From: Leeuwenhoekiella palythoae
Lineage (GTDB): Bacteria; Bacteroidota; Bacteroidia; Flavobacteriales; Flavobacteriaceae
Direction: 5' to 3'
Length of the DNA: 64,000 nt
NCBI RefSeq assembly: GCF_900130045.1
Contig: NZ_FQXT01000003.1
Coordinates: 124,001-188,000 of the forward strand
Part shown: in pieces, positions 54,210 through 63,817 of the stretch
Numbering within the stretch: position 1 is the stretch's first letter
Layout of the letters: each line of letters begins with the position of its first letter
The notes under the pieces: generated by a model
What the model was told of the DNA's origin: nothing
Seen by the model: the letters and a program-made list of their open reading frames with translations, nothing else
Databases searched by the model: none
Position numbers and translations under genes: made by a program

Positions 54210-54223
54210 TTGACATTTATCAA
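54210..54223. promoter_or_regulatory. Second FNR/CRP-type box
   Basis: TTGACATTTATCAA differs from the FNR consensus at one base and shares 18 of 19 bases with the region of the bglX site. It is just downstream of the Crp/Fnr stop codon. Confidence 0.55.
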
Positions 54224-54255
54224 ATAATGAGTCGATTAGCAATTTTCCAGATTAA

Positions 54256-54822
54256 TTACAATTGTCCGCGGATTCTACTGAGTGTTTCTTGCGTTATTCC
54301 TAAAAACGAAGCAATGTACGCTAAGGGTACTTTTTGTATGATGTTGGGTTTTGTTTCCAGTAAATGTACGTATCTATCTTTGGCACTTTCAAAGAGCACG
54401 TGCTCCATACGGCGTTGAGAGAAAACCAGAGATTCGGCAAACATTTTAATCGCCAGTTGGCTTAGGTCACTTTGTATTTTACTCAGTTCCATATAGGCAT
54501 CGCGATGTAAAAAGATCACTGTTGAATCTTCTAAAGTTTGAATCATCAACTTACTTGGAGTTTGATGAAAATAGCTTTCTATAGAAAAGCAAAATTCTTT
54601 ACTGGCAGCAAACCACTCGGTGATTTCTTTTCCGTTTTTATAATAAAACTGCCGTGCAAATCCGCTGTGTAGAAAGTAAATATGATTACACACACTCCCC
54701 TCTTGTAAGATAAAATCTCCTTTAGGGATATCTTTAATTGTTATCTGAGATTCTATGAGCGCTCTCGCCTCTTCTTGTAACGGACTAAAAGCATCGAGAA
54801 TTTCTAAATAAGCGTCTATCAT
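54256..54822 (-). CDS. Crp/Fnr-family transcriptional regulator
   Basis: A 188-residue protein with a cyclic-nucleotide-binding-like beta-roll (about 20-115, ILQEGSVCNHIYFLHSGFAR), a dimer helix, and a C-terminal HTH that ends PLAYIASFLGITQETLSRIRGQL. The recognition helix ETLSR has the Glu, Ser and Arg that contact TTGAT in FNR. It has no N-terminal cysteine cluster for oxygen sensing, so its signal is unknown. It is 400 bp from bglX, and two FNR boxes lie between the two genes. The region upstream of it is free of such a box. Confidence 0.88.
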   Translation of the reverse strand: MIDAYLEILDAFSPLQEEARALIESQITIKDIPKGDFILQEGSVCNHIYFLHSGFARQFYYKNGKEITEWFAASKEFCFSIESYFHQTPSKLMIQTLEDSTVIFLHRDAYMELSKIQSDLSQLAIKMFAESLVFSQRRMEHVLFESAKDRYVHLLETKPNIIQKVPLAYIASFLGITQETLSRIRGQL

Positions 54823-54877
54823 AAATACAAAGTTACAGCAAGGAAATATACAAATAGTCGAAATATAACGATGTAAT

Positions 54878-54918
54878 TAAGTCGCTGGTTTTCGTATATC
54901 CAGAAAACCAGCGACTTA
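54878..54918 (-). terminator. Terminator of the SDR gene
   Basis: TAAGTCGCTGGTTTTC (54878-54893) pairs perfectly over 16 bp with 54903-54918, 9-nt loop. On the minus strand the T tract is short, so it may also work as an RNA-stabilising hairpin. Confidence 0.65.
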
Positions 54919-54947
54919 GATTCATTTATAGAAAAATCAACTTGTAC

Positions 54948-56498
54948 TTACCAATCAATAGGAAAATAATCTTTTAAGAATTTCCCGCTCCAGTGTTTAC
55001 CTGTATTGATCCCATCAAATAAAGGATCAACCACCCGGGCTGCACCGTCGACAATGTCAAGAGGTGGCTGAAAATCATGTTCTTCAACCTTTTTTTGCGC
55101 TAAGGCAACAGGATCTTCATCAGTAACCCAACCGGTATCTACTGCATTAATATAAATCCCATCTTTTGCGAGACTTCCGGCTGCGGTATGTGTGAGCATA
55201 TTGAGTGCAGCTTTGGCCATATTGGTATGCGGGTGCCGATCTTCTTTAAAAAAGCGATGAAATTTACCCTCCATCGCCGAAACATTAATAATATGCTTTT
55301 GACCCGTAAGCTCTTGCTTCATTAATTCTGAAAGACGGTTGCAAAGCACGAAAGGTGCAACAGAATTAACGAGTTGCACCTCCAGCATTTCGGTGGTTTC
55401 GATTTCTCCTAATTTCAAACGCCAGCTGTTTGTTTTACGTAAATCTACCTGCTGAAGATCTGCGTCTAGTTTTCCTTCAGGAAATACTTCAGCAGCTTGT
55501 AGTGAATTATCAAAACTATACGGGATCTGCGATAATTTTGCCGAAGCTCTAATCCCAATTCCCGGCTCTGGTCCGTGCCAGGTCACCGGCATATTTTTAG
55601 TACCACTAGCAGAAGTGCTTAAGGACTTCAATTCGTCTAAACAGCCTATGTGGTCAGACAATAAAGTTTTTACCACTTGCGGAAGTTCGCTTAGAGCAGT
55701 CTCTTCCTTAGCCATTAGATGCTGATAAAACCCGGCCGGTCTGCGTACGGTTTGCGCAGCGTTATTGATCAAAATATCCAGACGCTCATAGCGCTGCTCA
55801 ATATAATTGCAAAAGATTTCCACACTGGGAATATGCCGCAAATCAAGACCGTGAATTTTTAAGCGGTTGGCCCATATGTGGTAATCCTCTTCTTTTGAAA
55901 ATCGATATGCAGAATCTACCGGAAAACGGGTCGTGGCGATTACGGTAGCTCCTGCACGCAGTAACATCAAAGTAATGTGGTATCCAATTTTTAACCGTGA
56001 ACCGGTAATAATCGCCACCTGTCCTGTAAGGTCTGCAGTCTGAAAGCGCTTTGCGTAATTAAAATCACCACAGCTCGTACACATCGTATCATAAAAGTGG
56101 TGCAGTTTAGTAAACTCTGTTTTACACACATAACAATTACGCGCAGTTTGTAACTCAGGTGTTTCTAGCTTTTCAAGTTCTGCGGCCTGAAGTAATTTTG
56201 GCGCGGTAAATACCGAAGCTTCACGGGCACTGCGTATTCCTGTCACTTTTCTGGCCGCTCGATCTTTAGCGGCTTGTTTACGCTTCTGCGCTTTTTTAGC
56301 GTCTTTTTTTCGTCTTGAAAATTCATCACGATCAGGTCGAGATAATCTTCCGGAAGCTTTTAAGATAGCGATTCGATCTTCACGATCTAATTCAAATAAA
56401 AGATTAGTATCAGTATTAAACTGTTCTAAAACACGTAAACAAGTTTGTAAATCTTCTTGAGAGATCTCCCTGTTCACCGTGGATTCTGATGCATTCAT
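54948..56498 (-). CDS. Large SDR-family protein with zinc-ribbon-like insert
   Basis: A 516-residue protein. The N-terminal 100 residues are helical and basic ([14 protein letters not shown]). A CxxC...CxxC pair follows (Cys122, Cys125, Cys140, Cys143) like a zinc ribbon. The Rossmann domain starts near 160 ([14 protein letters not shown]) and continues with NNAAQT, Ser407 in NVSAMEG and Lys429. The usual catalytic Tyr, four residues before Lys429, is Thr425 in [10 protein letters not shown], so normal SDR chemistry may be lost. No signal peptide. Function unknown; relatives of this long form are found in eukaryotes (from memory). Confidence 0.75.
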   Translation of the reverse strand: MNASESTVNREISQEDLQTCLRVLEQFNTDTNLLFELDREDRIAILKASGRLSRPDRDEFSRRKKDAKKAQKRKQAAKDRAARKVTGIRSAREASVFTAPKLLQAAELEKLETPELQTARNCYVCKTEFTKLHHFYDTMCTSCGDFNYAKRFQTADLTGQVAIITGSRLKIGYHITLMLLRAGATVIATTRFPVDSAYRFSKEEDYHIWANRLKIHGLDLRHIPSVEIFCNYIEQRYERLDILINNAAQTVRRPAGFYQHLMAKEETALSELPQVVKTLLSDHIGCLDELKSLSTSASGTKNMPVTWHGPEPGIGIRASAKLSQIPYSFDNSLQAAEVFPEGKLDADLQQVDLRKTNSWRLKLGEIETTEMLEVQLVNSVAPFVLCNRLSELMKQELTGQKHIINVSAMEGKFHRFFKEDRHPHTNMAKAALNMLTHTAAGSLAKDGIYINAVDTGWVTDEDPVALAQKKVEEHDFQPPLDIVDGAARVVDPLFDGINTGKHWSGKFLKDYFPIDW

Positions 56499-56677
56499 GA
56501 ATAAAAATTAATGGGCGAAAATTAGAGTAAAAATTAATGCTGTAACCTTATCACTCGCTATATTTTTAGGTTTAATTATTATTTAACGAGGCATTTAAAA
56601 AGACTTCTTTAACTTTAACATTTTGGCACCTTCCCGCCAACTGTAAATCTTTTAAAATCAAGCATAAATTCTAATCT

Positions 56678-59600
56678 ATGGCCATCACTCCATTTATTGA
56701 CGATCAACAAAACTGGTATAAAGACGCGATAATTTATGAACTGCACATCAAAGCTTTTTTTGATAGTAATGGCGATGGAATAGGTGATTTTGAAGGCTTG
56801 TTGCAAAAGTTAGACTATCTGGAAGATCTGGGCGTAACGGCCATCTGGCTGCTGCCATTTTACCCTTCGCCCCTGCGTGATGATGGCTACGACATTGCAG
56901 ATTATTACAGCATCAACCCGTCCTACGGCGAGATCGAGGATTTTAAACGGTTTATTGAAGAAGCACACAAACGCGGACTTAAAGTAATTACCGAGTTGGT
57001 GATCAATCATACTTCAGACCAGCACGAGTGGTTTCAACGGGCGCGTAAAGCTCCGGCGGGATCCAAATACCGAGATTATTATGTATGGACCGACGATGTA
57101 GAAAAGTACAAGGATGCCCGAATTATTTTTACAGATACAGAACCTTCTAATTGGACGTGGGATGCCGAAGCAGGCGCCTATTATTGGCATCGTTTTTTCT
57201 CTCATCAACCCGATTTGAATTTTGACAACCCTGATGTTCAGCAAGAAGTCTTTAATATTATGGACTACTGGTGCGAGTTGGGCGTTGATGGATTTCGGCT
57301 TGATGCGGTTCCTTATCTTTTTGAGCGCGACGGAACCAATTGCGAAAACCTGCCGGAAACACACGTTTTCCTAAAAAAACTACGGGCACACATCGACTCA
57401 AAATACGATCATAAATTACTTCTCGCCGAAGCAAATATGTGGCCGGAAGATTCTGCAGCCTATTTTGGTGATGGCGATGAGTGTCATATGAATTACCACT
57501 TTCCTATAATGCCACGTATGTTTATGGCGGTCAAGATGGAAGATCGTTACCCTATAATGGATATTATAGATCAAACTCCTGATATTCCCGAATCCTGCCA
57601 ATGGGCGATCTTTTTGAGAAATCACGACGAACTCACGCTCGAAATGGTGACAGACGAGGAGCGTGATTATATGTATAAAGTTTATTCTAAAGATCCTAAG
57701 GCAAAAATTAATGTGGGCATCAGGCGTAGACTCGCTCCCCTACTCGATAACAATCGCAATAAAATTGAGCTGATGAATGTGCTGTTGTTCTCGCTTCCGG
57801 GAACACCGGTGCTGTATTACGGTGATGAGATAGGTATGGGAGACAACTTTTATTTAGGAGATCGCGATGGCGTGCGTACCCCAATGCAATGGACCGCCGA
57901 CCGAAACGCCGGTTTCTCGATGGCTAATCCACAAAAGTTATATTTACCAACAATTATAGACCCGCAATACCGGTCAGAATCGGTGAATGTAGAAGCCCAG
58001 CAAATGAATCCGTCTTCCTTGCTCTGGTGGATGAAGCGCGTGATGCATATGCGCAAAAGTTTTAAAGCTTTCGGGCGTGGAGATATTCAATTTTTATCGC
58101 CTTCTAATGCCAAAATTCTTGCTTTTACGCGTACCTATGAAGATGAAACTATTTTAGTTCTAGCCAATCTTTCGCGCTTCTCGCAGGCAGTTGAATTAGA
58201 ATTGGAAGATTATATCGATTATATTCCTGTAGAAGTTTTCAGTCATAATAAATTCCCCAGAATAATGAATCGGCCTTATTTATTTACGCTGGCACCACAC
58301 GGGTATTATTGGTTCGCATTGACGCATCGTGCGAGCGAAGCACAAGACGGTCCCTTGCCCCAAGTGAAGACTTCTTCTTGGGAAAGCTTGTTTGACGCTA
58401 AAAGTGTAAAGCTGCTAGAACGTAAAATCTTGCCGGCGTACTTTAAAAGCAAATATTGGTTTGGTGATGCGAACAGAATCATTCAGTCGATGCACGTTAC
58501 CAATATGCTCGACCTTTCTGACAGCACTGTTTTGGTCAAGAATTTGATCGTGGAAGTTAACTTTAATGAAGGGCTTCCTGAAATCTATCAATTGCCAGTT
58601 TCCTTTATTGCCAACAGTCAGGAAAGTCTAATTGAAGCCATTCCGCATAAAGGAATTTTAGCCGAAATACAATTAGAAGATCGTGCCGGGTTACTCGTAG
58701 ATGCGGTGTATGTAGCACCTTTTAGAGCGCAATTGTTCTATGGTTTGCAGGAAGGAAAAACGCTTAAATTCGGTAAAGAAAAACTTACGTTTAACCGCGG
58801 AAAAATCACTCCCGATGAGAAAATCAAGGATGTGAATTCCCGTATTATCGAATCGAAGCAGAGCAACACATCGATTATTTATGATCATCGTTACTTTTTA
58901 AAACTGTATCGCCGCCTGGATAATACCATCAACCCTGATGCAGAGCTTGCGCAGTACCTTACCGAAACGGTAAAATTTGCGAATACACCTGATTACATGG
59001 GGAAACTCGTGTATCATACCGAAAAACGCAACGAAGCGGTTTTGGGGATGATGCAAGATCTCGTGACCAATGTGGGTACGGGTTGGGTAAATGCAAAAGA
59101 TGCTGCCCACAGGTATATGGAGCGTATAGAGACACAAGCGCAGGAACTTCAGCCGGATTATGACAAGACGCTACGTACACAGCCTTTAGTTTTTGAAGCC
59201 TTACACGAACCTGAAAGCGAACTTATAGAAAGTTTATTTCCTGAACGTATAAGTTTATTAGGACGCCGCAGTGCCGAAATGCATCTGGCTCTTGCCAGCC
59301 ATAAAGAGCTTAGCGGTTTTGAACACGAAGCATTCTCTTTGCACTATCAGCGTTCTTTGTATTCTTCGTTGCAGCGCGTGACTCGCGAAGCGTTTGAGAA
59401 TCTACGCCGTTCTATACCCAGTTTGCCGACAACGATTCAAGCGGAAGCTGAAGCTGTTTTACAGCGTAAAAATGAAGTACTGGCGTGTTTTAAACGTGTT
59501 TTTAAACATAAGATCAATACGGTGAAGATCAGAACGCACGGCGATTTTCAATTGGGACAATTGTTATGGACAGGAAAAGATTTTGTAATCATTAATTTTG

Positions 59601-59992
59601 AAGGTGAACCTTCGCGTCCGTTTAGTGAGCGTCGTATTCTGCGCTCGGGCTTGCGTGATGTTGCGGCGATGATTCGCTCATTTCATTATGCAGCTTACAG
59701 TCCGTTGATGCAGCAAAATTATGCCGAAGAATATCGCGAGGAACATTTAGAGCAATGGGCAGAAGCTTGGTATTATTATGTGTCTCGTTTTTATCTGGAC
59801 GGGTACAAATCTACACTTCAAGATACCGACTTGATTCCGGATAATGATCGGGATTATAGCGTGCTTCTGGATACTTTTCTATTGGAAATAGCCGTGGGCG
59901 AACTCAATAGCGAACTTAACCACAGACCGTTATTTGCTTTAGTTGCGCTGCGCGGAATTCAAGCTGTTCTTGACGGTATTTCAACGGAATAA
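56678..59992 (+). CDS. treS: Trehalose synthase / maltokinase fusion
   Basis: A 1104-residue fusion. The N-terminal GH13 domain (about 1-560) isomerises maltose and trehalose; its catalytic residues are in DGFRLDAVPY (nucleophile Asp), LLAEANMW (acid) and LRNHDELTLE. The C-terminal part (about 590-1104) is a maltokinase that would make maltose 1-phosphate for the GlgE route. In that half the motif HGDxHLGQ reads HGDFQLGQ (His954, Gln958), and the DFEGEP motif reads NFEGEP (Asn973), so kinase activity is in doubt. GlgE and GlgB are not in the window. The gene is followed by a DUF1801 gene 5 bp away. Confidence 0.92.
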   Translation: MAITPFIDDQQNWYKDAIIYELHIKAFFDSNGDGIGDFEGLLQKLDYLEDLGVTAIWLLPFYPSPLRDDGYDIADYYSINPSYGEIEDFKRFIEEAHKRGLKVITELVINHTSDQHEWFQRARKAPAGSKYRDYYVWTDDVEKYKDARIIFTDTEPSNWTWDAEAGAYYWHRFFSHQPDLNFDNPDVQQEVFNIMDYWCELGVDGFRLDAVPYLFERDGTNCENLPETHVFLKKLRAHIDSKYDHKLLLAEANMWPEDSAAYFGDGDECHMNYHFPIMPRMFMAVKMEDRYPIMDIIDQTPDIPESCQWAIFLRNHDELTLEMVTDEERDYMYKVYSKDPKAKINVGIRRRLAPLLDNNRNKIELMNVLLFSLPGTPVLYYGDEIGMGDNFYLGDRDGVRTPMQWTADRNAGFSMANPQKLYLPTIIDPQYRSESVNVEAQQMNPSSLLWWMKRVMHMRKSFKAFGRGDIQFLSPSNAKILAFTRTYEDETILVLANLSRFSQAVELELEDYIDYIPVEVFSHNKFPRIMNRPYLFTLAPHGYYWFALTHRASEAQDGPLPQVKTSSWESLFDAKSVKLLERKILPAYFKSKYWFGDANRIIQSMHVTNMLDLSDSTVLVKNLIVEVNFNEGLPEIYQLPVSFIANSQESLIEAIPHKGILAEIQLEDRAGLLVDAVYVAPFRAQLFYGLQEGKTLKFGKEKLTFNRGKITPDEKIKDVNSRIIESKQSNTSIIYDHRYFLKLYRRLDNTINPDAELAQYLTETVKFANTPDYMGKLVYHTEKRNEAVLGMMQDLVTNVGTGWVNAKDAAHRYMERIETQAQELQPDYDKTLRTQPLVFEALHEPESELIESLFPERISLLGRRSAEMHLALASHKELSGFEHEAFSLHYQRSLYSSLQRVTREAFENLRRSIPSLPTTIQAEAEAVLQRKNEVLACFKRVFKHKINTVKIRTHGDFQLGQLLWTGKDFVIINFEGEPSRPFSERRILRSGLRDVAAMIRSFHYAAYSPLMQQNYAEEYREEHLEQWAEAWYYYVSRFYLDGYKSTLQDTDLIPDNDRDYSVLLDTFLLEIAVGELNSELNHRPLFALVALRGIQAVLDGISTE

Positions 59993-59997
59993 TTCAA

Positions 59998-60633
59998 ATG
60001 GATTCAAAATCTGACATGTTTTTCAAGCAAGCCACCAAGTGGAAAGAAGAATTGGCGTATTTGAGAAGTTTAGTGCTGGATTCAGAATTGTGTGAAACCT
60101 TTAAATGGCGCAATCCCTGCTATACTTATAAAAATACTAATGTATTAATCCTTAGAAGTTTTAAAGACTATTGCGCTATCAGCTTTTTTAAAGGCGTACT
60201 GATCGACGATACTTATAATTTACTTGAAGCACCGGGTGCTAATTCACAATCTGTTAGATTATTACAATTTTATTCGGTAGATGAAATAGTCAAGAAAAAA
60301 CAGTGTATCCAAGATTATGTTCAGCAAGCTATTTCTATAGAAGCTTCCGGTCAGAAAGTAGTTTTAAAGAAAACAGAAGCATTTGATTTTCCTGACGAAC
60401 TTCAGCAAAAATTTAAAGAAGACCTCCCTTTTGAAAAGGCGTTTAAGGCATTAACTCCCGGCAGACAGCGTGGTTACTTATTATTTTTCGGCGGAGCAAA
60501 ACAAGCCAAAACACGCATAGGGCGTATTGAAAAATATACCTCCCGAATTCTATCTGGAAAAGGTATCAACGACTGCACCTGTGGTTTATCAAAACGGCTT
60601 CCCTCCTGCGATGGTTCGCATAAATACCTGTAA
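59998..60633 (+). CDS. DUF1801/YdeI-type protein with C-terminal CDGSH motif
   Basis: A 211-residue protein. Residues 1-110 follow the DUF1801 pattern (WKEELAYLRSLVLDSELCET, then FKWRNPCYTYKNTNVLIL), and the middle is YdeI-like (FEKAFKALTPGRQRGYLLFF, then TRIGRIEKYTSRIL). The last 19 residues form CTCGLSKRLPSCDGSH, a full CDGSH iron-sulfur motif with Cys193, Cys195, Cys204 and His208. It would bind one [2Fe-2S] cluster. It is co-transcribed with treS (5-bp gap). The link with trehalose metabolism is not obvious. Confidence 0.8.
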   Translation: MDSKSDMFFKQATKWKEELAYLRSLVLDSELCETFKWRNPCYTYKNTNVLILRSFKDYCAISFFKGVLIDDTYNLLEAPGANSQSVRLLQFYSVDEIVKKKQCIQDYVQQAISIEASGQKVVLKKTEAFDFPDELQQKFKEDLPFEKAFKALTPGRQRGYLLFFGGAKQAKTRIGRIEKYTSRILSGKGINDCTCGLSKRLPSCDGSHKYL

Positions 60634-60653
60634 TCGCATTGCGATGTGATTTT

Positions 60654-60682
60654 TTGGATAATATTAGATCATTATAGCTTTG
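60654..60682 (+). promoter_or_regulatory. Promoter of the GH29 gene
   Basis: TTG (60654-60656), 18 bp, then TAGCTTTG (60675-60682), a full match. It overlaps an in-frame TTG at 60680 and therefore shows that the real start lies further downstream, at 60725. Confidence 0.65.
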
Positions 60683-60724
60683 GTAATTCTTCTAATTTTA
60701 AAGTTTCGATCTAAATACATTCCA

Positions 60725-61819
60725 TTGAAAACATTTTATTTTCTACTCTTCCTCGCTTTCTTAATCTCGTGTAACACTGAAAACAAACCTATTGTGCCCA
60801 TTCCGTCAAACGCTCCTAATCAGGCTCAGCTTAAACAGATCGCGCGGCAGTATGGGATGTTTATTCATTTTAGCATCAATACATTTAATGATATTCCATG
60901 GTCAGACGGGTCGCTGCCTGCCTCTTCTTATAATCCTACAACCGTAGATGCCGAACAATGGGTAAAAACAGCAAAAGATGCAGGGATGAATTATATCATT
61001 CTTATTTCTAAACATCACGATGGTTTTTGTTTGTGGGACAGCGCGTACACTGATTATGATGTTGCTAGTAGCGGAAATGGCACCAACGTGATCGAAGAAG
61101 TCGCCAAAGCTTGTAAAAAATTTGATATTGAATTAGGCTTGTATTATTCTCTTTGGGATCGAAAGGAAAACGGCAATGCTTACATCAATGGCGAGAATAC
61201 CGTGCCATATACCTATGTTAAAGATTCTGTAGCAGATCAAAAATACAATCGTTTTATGATCAATCAATTAAATGAATTGATTGATATTACCCAACCCTAT
61301 ACCGACGTTGTTGAATTTTGGTTTGATGGCGGTTGGACCAAAGAGCATAACAGATGGCCTCTGAACGATATTTATCAAACCATAAAATCAAGAGTTCCCG
61401 AATGTCAAATAGGTGTCAACTGGAGTATAGGATTACCTGAGAATATAGATTATCACGCGGTGTACCCCGAGGATCAAAAAGAAGGCTATCCTATTAGATA
61501 TTTTCCGAGTGATTTTAGATTAGGGGACCCTATGCTTCCAGCCAATCCTGACCCTAAACTGTTTACACACAAGGGTAAAACCTACTATATGCCTTGGGAA
61601 TCTACCGTTTGTCTCAGTGAGCGGTGGTTTTATAACACCACAGATTCTACCTATAAAAGCATTGCGCAGCTCACTGATTTATACCAAAAAGCTACGGCAC
61701 AAAACAACATTCTAATCTTAAACGCACCGCCCAATCGGGAAGGAAAAATTAGAGCAAAAGACCAAGAAATTCTGCTAGAATTAAAAGGACAGATTGATAG
61801 TTTAGAAGGGTCTTTATAA
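60725..61819 (+). CDS. GH29-family alpha-L-fucosidase, lipoprotein
   Basis: A 364-residue protein from a TTG start (MKTFYFLLFLAFLISCNTEN), with a lipobox at Cys17. A longer frame from 60680 is excluded by the promoter that overlaps it. The barrel has KHHDGFCLWDS (about 95-105) and the nucleophile Asp in VVEFWFDGGW. It removes terminal alpha-L-fucose from glycans such as fucoidan or host glycans. The family usually has a C-terminal beta domain; this one ends after the barrel, a short form. It stands alone. Confidence 0.85.
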   Translation: MKTFYFLLFLAFLISCNTENKPIVPIPSNAPNQAQLKQIARQYGMFIHFSINTFNDIPWSDGSLPASSYNPTTVDAEQWVKTAKDAGMNYIILISKHHDGFCLWDSAYTDYDVASSGNGTNVIEEVAKACKKFDIELGLYYSLWDRKENGNAYINGENTVPYTYVKDSVADQKYNRFMINQLNELIDITQPYTDVVEFWFDGGWTKEHNRWPLNDIYQTIKSRVPECQIGVNWSIGLPENIDYHAVYPEDQKEGYPIRYFPSDFRLGDPMLPANPDPKLFTHKGKTYYMPWESTVCLSERWFYNTTDSTYKSIAQLTDLYQKATAQNNILILNAPPNREGKIRAKDQEILLELKGQIDSLEGSL

Positions 61820-61902
61820 TTCAAGGTTTTTAATCCTGCTATTCCGTATATAAAATTCTCTCAAATTAAGTACTTTTCAGACTTCATTTAAGAGGTTTAC
61901 AA

Positions 61903-63786
61903 ATGGTTTTTGCACAGCGTTTAAGTTTTGTTCTTGTTTTCTTTTTTACACTCGTCACTTCGGCGCAGACTGATAGTACCACCACAGTTGTGGATTCTGT
62001 TCCGGCTGTCACAACCGGTGATGATTTTGTAAAAAAACTCGCCGAATTAGAAAAACAGCGTTTTGCAGATTCAATACGCCGTGCCGATCTCGAAGCACGC
62101 TTAGATGCAGTGAGCTCTACAAACAACAGAGAGCGTACGCAATTAGAAGCTCAACTCAAGCAGTTTGAAACCAAAGAAAGTGAACTTCTAGAAAAAAAAC
62201 GTCTTCAAATAGAAAGCCTCAAAAAAACTACCAGAGGTTTTCCGGTTGCAGGTTTTGAAGATGATACGTTGTTCTTAATCTATAATCGATTAGGAAGTTT
62301 TTCGGCACAAGAGCGCGCCAATGCGATCAGTTCGCGTATCAAGCGTCTCACCGAGACTTTAGAATTCTTCTCTGATTCGCTCAAAGTGAATGAAAATGAA
62401 GCTACCGTTGATGTAATTTATGGCAATCAAACCATCGCCAGTGTTACTGAAGTGGATGCCTTGTGGTTTGAAACCACGCCGCTGGCATTAGCCACCTCGT
62501 ACAAGGAGATCATTGCCGATGCAGTGACCGTTTACAAGGAAGAACACAGCCTGATCAATTTACTGAAAAGCATCGGTATGGCCCTGCTGGTGATCATCGT
62601 GATGGGATTGATCATCAAATACGTGTTGCGTTTATTCAGATGGACGGCTTTAAAAATTCAACGTCAAAAACATAAACGCCTCAAAGCGGTTACCGTTAAA
62701 AACTATACACTTTTAGATACCGAGCGTCAAGTACATGTATTACTCTTGATCAATCGCATATTAAAATGGGTTACGGTACTGCTGGCCATTTATATCGCGT
62801 TACCGCTCATTTTTGGCTTTTTCCCACAAACAGAAGCCTTTGCACATGAACTGTTAGGATACATTATCAATCCCATTAAAGGGATTTTTCTTGCCATCTG
62901 GAATTATCTACCAAACATCTTTGCGATCGTTGTCATCATTGTGGTATTTAGGCTATTGCTGAAATTTTTAAATTTTTTAAAAGTTGAGATCGCAGAAGGC
63001 CGCCTGACCTTTAACGGGTTTTACCCTGATTGGGCCAACCCAACCTATCAATTGGTACGTGTGCTAGTGATCGCTTTTGCCTTTGTGGTGATTTTCCCGT
63101 ATTTACCTGGAAGCGAATCTCCCGTTTTTCAAGGGATCTCAGTGTTTTTAGGTTTCCTTTTTACCTTTGGTTCTGCGGGGTCACTTTCTAACGTGATCGC
63201 AGGATTAGTACTTACCTATATGCGCTTGTTTAAAATAGGTGATCGGGTGAAAATTGGTGAAATCGTAGGCGATGTGATCGAAAAATCTTCTTTGGTGACT
63301 CGAGTACGGACTCCCAAAAACGAGATCATTTCTATTCCTAATTCTACGGTGATGAGCAGTCATACCATCAATTACAGCAGTGATGCGCCAGAAAAAGGGT
63401 TAATCATTCATACCACCGTGACTATCGGTTATGATATTCCGTGGAAGGTGATGCACCAGACGCTTATTGATGCTGCATTACGCACCGATCTGGTTTTAAA
63501 AGATCCGCAACCCTTTGTGTTGCAAACCAGTTTAGAGGATTTTTATGTGGCCTACCAGATCAATGCCTATGTACGCGAAGCCAATAAACAAGCTTCCATC
63601 TACTCTAACCTGCATCAAAATATTCAAGATGTATGTAATGAAAACGGTATAGAGATTCTTTCGCCGCATTACCGTGCTGCCCGCGATGGCAATCAGAGCA
63701 CGATTCCATCTGATTATTTACCTAAAGATTATGTGGCTCCGAGTTTTAATGTGAAAACGCAAAGCGATTCTAAAAAGTCTGAATAA
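61903..63786 (+). CDS. MscS-family mechanosensitive channel
   Basis: A 627-residue protein with a signal peptide (LSFVLVFFFTLVTSAQ), a periplasmic coiled-coil region (about 40-150, with RERTQLEAQLKQFETKESEL), and five or more transmembrane helices (about 210-430). The MscS core is clear: the pore helix GSAGSLSNVIAGLVLTYMRL (about 425-444), the beta domain IGDRVKIGEIVGDVIEKS, and FYVAYQINAYVREANKQ. It opens under membrane tension to release solutes in osmotic downshock. The long periplasmic N-terminus places it with the larger MscK/YnaI-like group. It is monocistronic. Confidence 0.9.
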   Translation: MVFAQRLSFVLVFFFTLVTSAQTDSTTTVVDSVPAVTTGDDFVKKLAELEKQRFADSIRRADLEARLDAVSSTNNRERTQLEAQLKQFETKESELLEKKRLQIESLKKTTRGFPVAGFEDDTLFLIYNRLGSFSAQERANAISSRIKRLTETLEFFSDSLKVNENEATVDVIYGNQTIASVTEVDALWFETTPLALATSYKEIIADAVTVYKEEHSLINLLKSIGMALLVIIVMGLIIKYVLRLFRWTALKIQRQKHKRLKAVTVKNYTLLDTERQVHVLLLINRILKWVTVLLAIYIALPLIFGFFPQTEAFAHELLGYIINPIKGIFLAIWNYLPNIFAIVVIIVVFRLLLKFLNFLKVEIAEGRLTFNGFYPDWANPTYQLVRVLVIAFAFVVIFPYLPGSESPVFQGISVFLGFLFTFGSAGSLSNVIAGLVLTYMRLFKIGDRVKIGEIVGDVIEKSSLVTRVRTPKNEIISIPNSTVMSSHTINYSSDAPEKGLIIHTTVTIGYDIPWKVMHQTLIDAALRTDLVLKDPQPFVLQTSLEDFYVAYQINAYVREANKQASIYSNLHQNIQDVCNENGIEILSPHYRAARDGNQSTIPSDYLPKDYVAPSFNVKTQSDSKKSE

Positions 63787-63817
63787 CTTAACAAGGGTTT
63801 TAAGTTAGATTCTCGTT

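Larger units (their letters stand above)
53849..54255. other. Regulatory intergenic region with FNR boxes and possible small RNA
   Basis: This 407-bp gap has no convincing gene. It holds an inverted repeat (53858-53888), a perfect FNR box (53901-53914), a terminator read on the minus strand (54033-54061), a hairpin AATTAGGT / ACCTAATT (54074-54081, 54091-54098) and a second FNR box (54210-54223). A 25-codon frame with a GGAGG sequence upstream also reads on the minus strand here, but its reality is unproven. See the small RNA finding. Confidence 0.6.

Noticed and set aside
54227-54418. 63-codon plus-strand frame
   Set aside because: It lies antisense to the end of the Crp/Fnr gene, whose protein pattern is clear.
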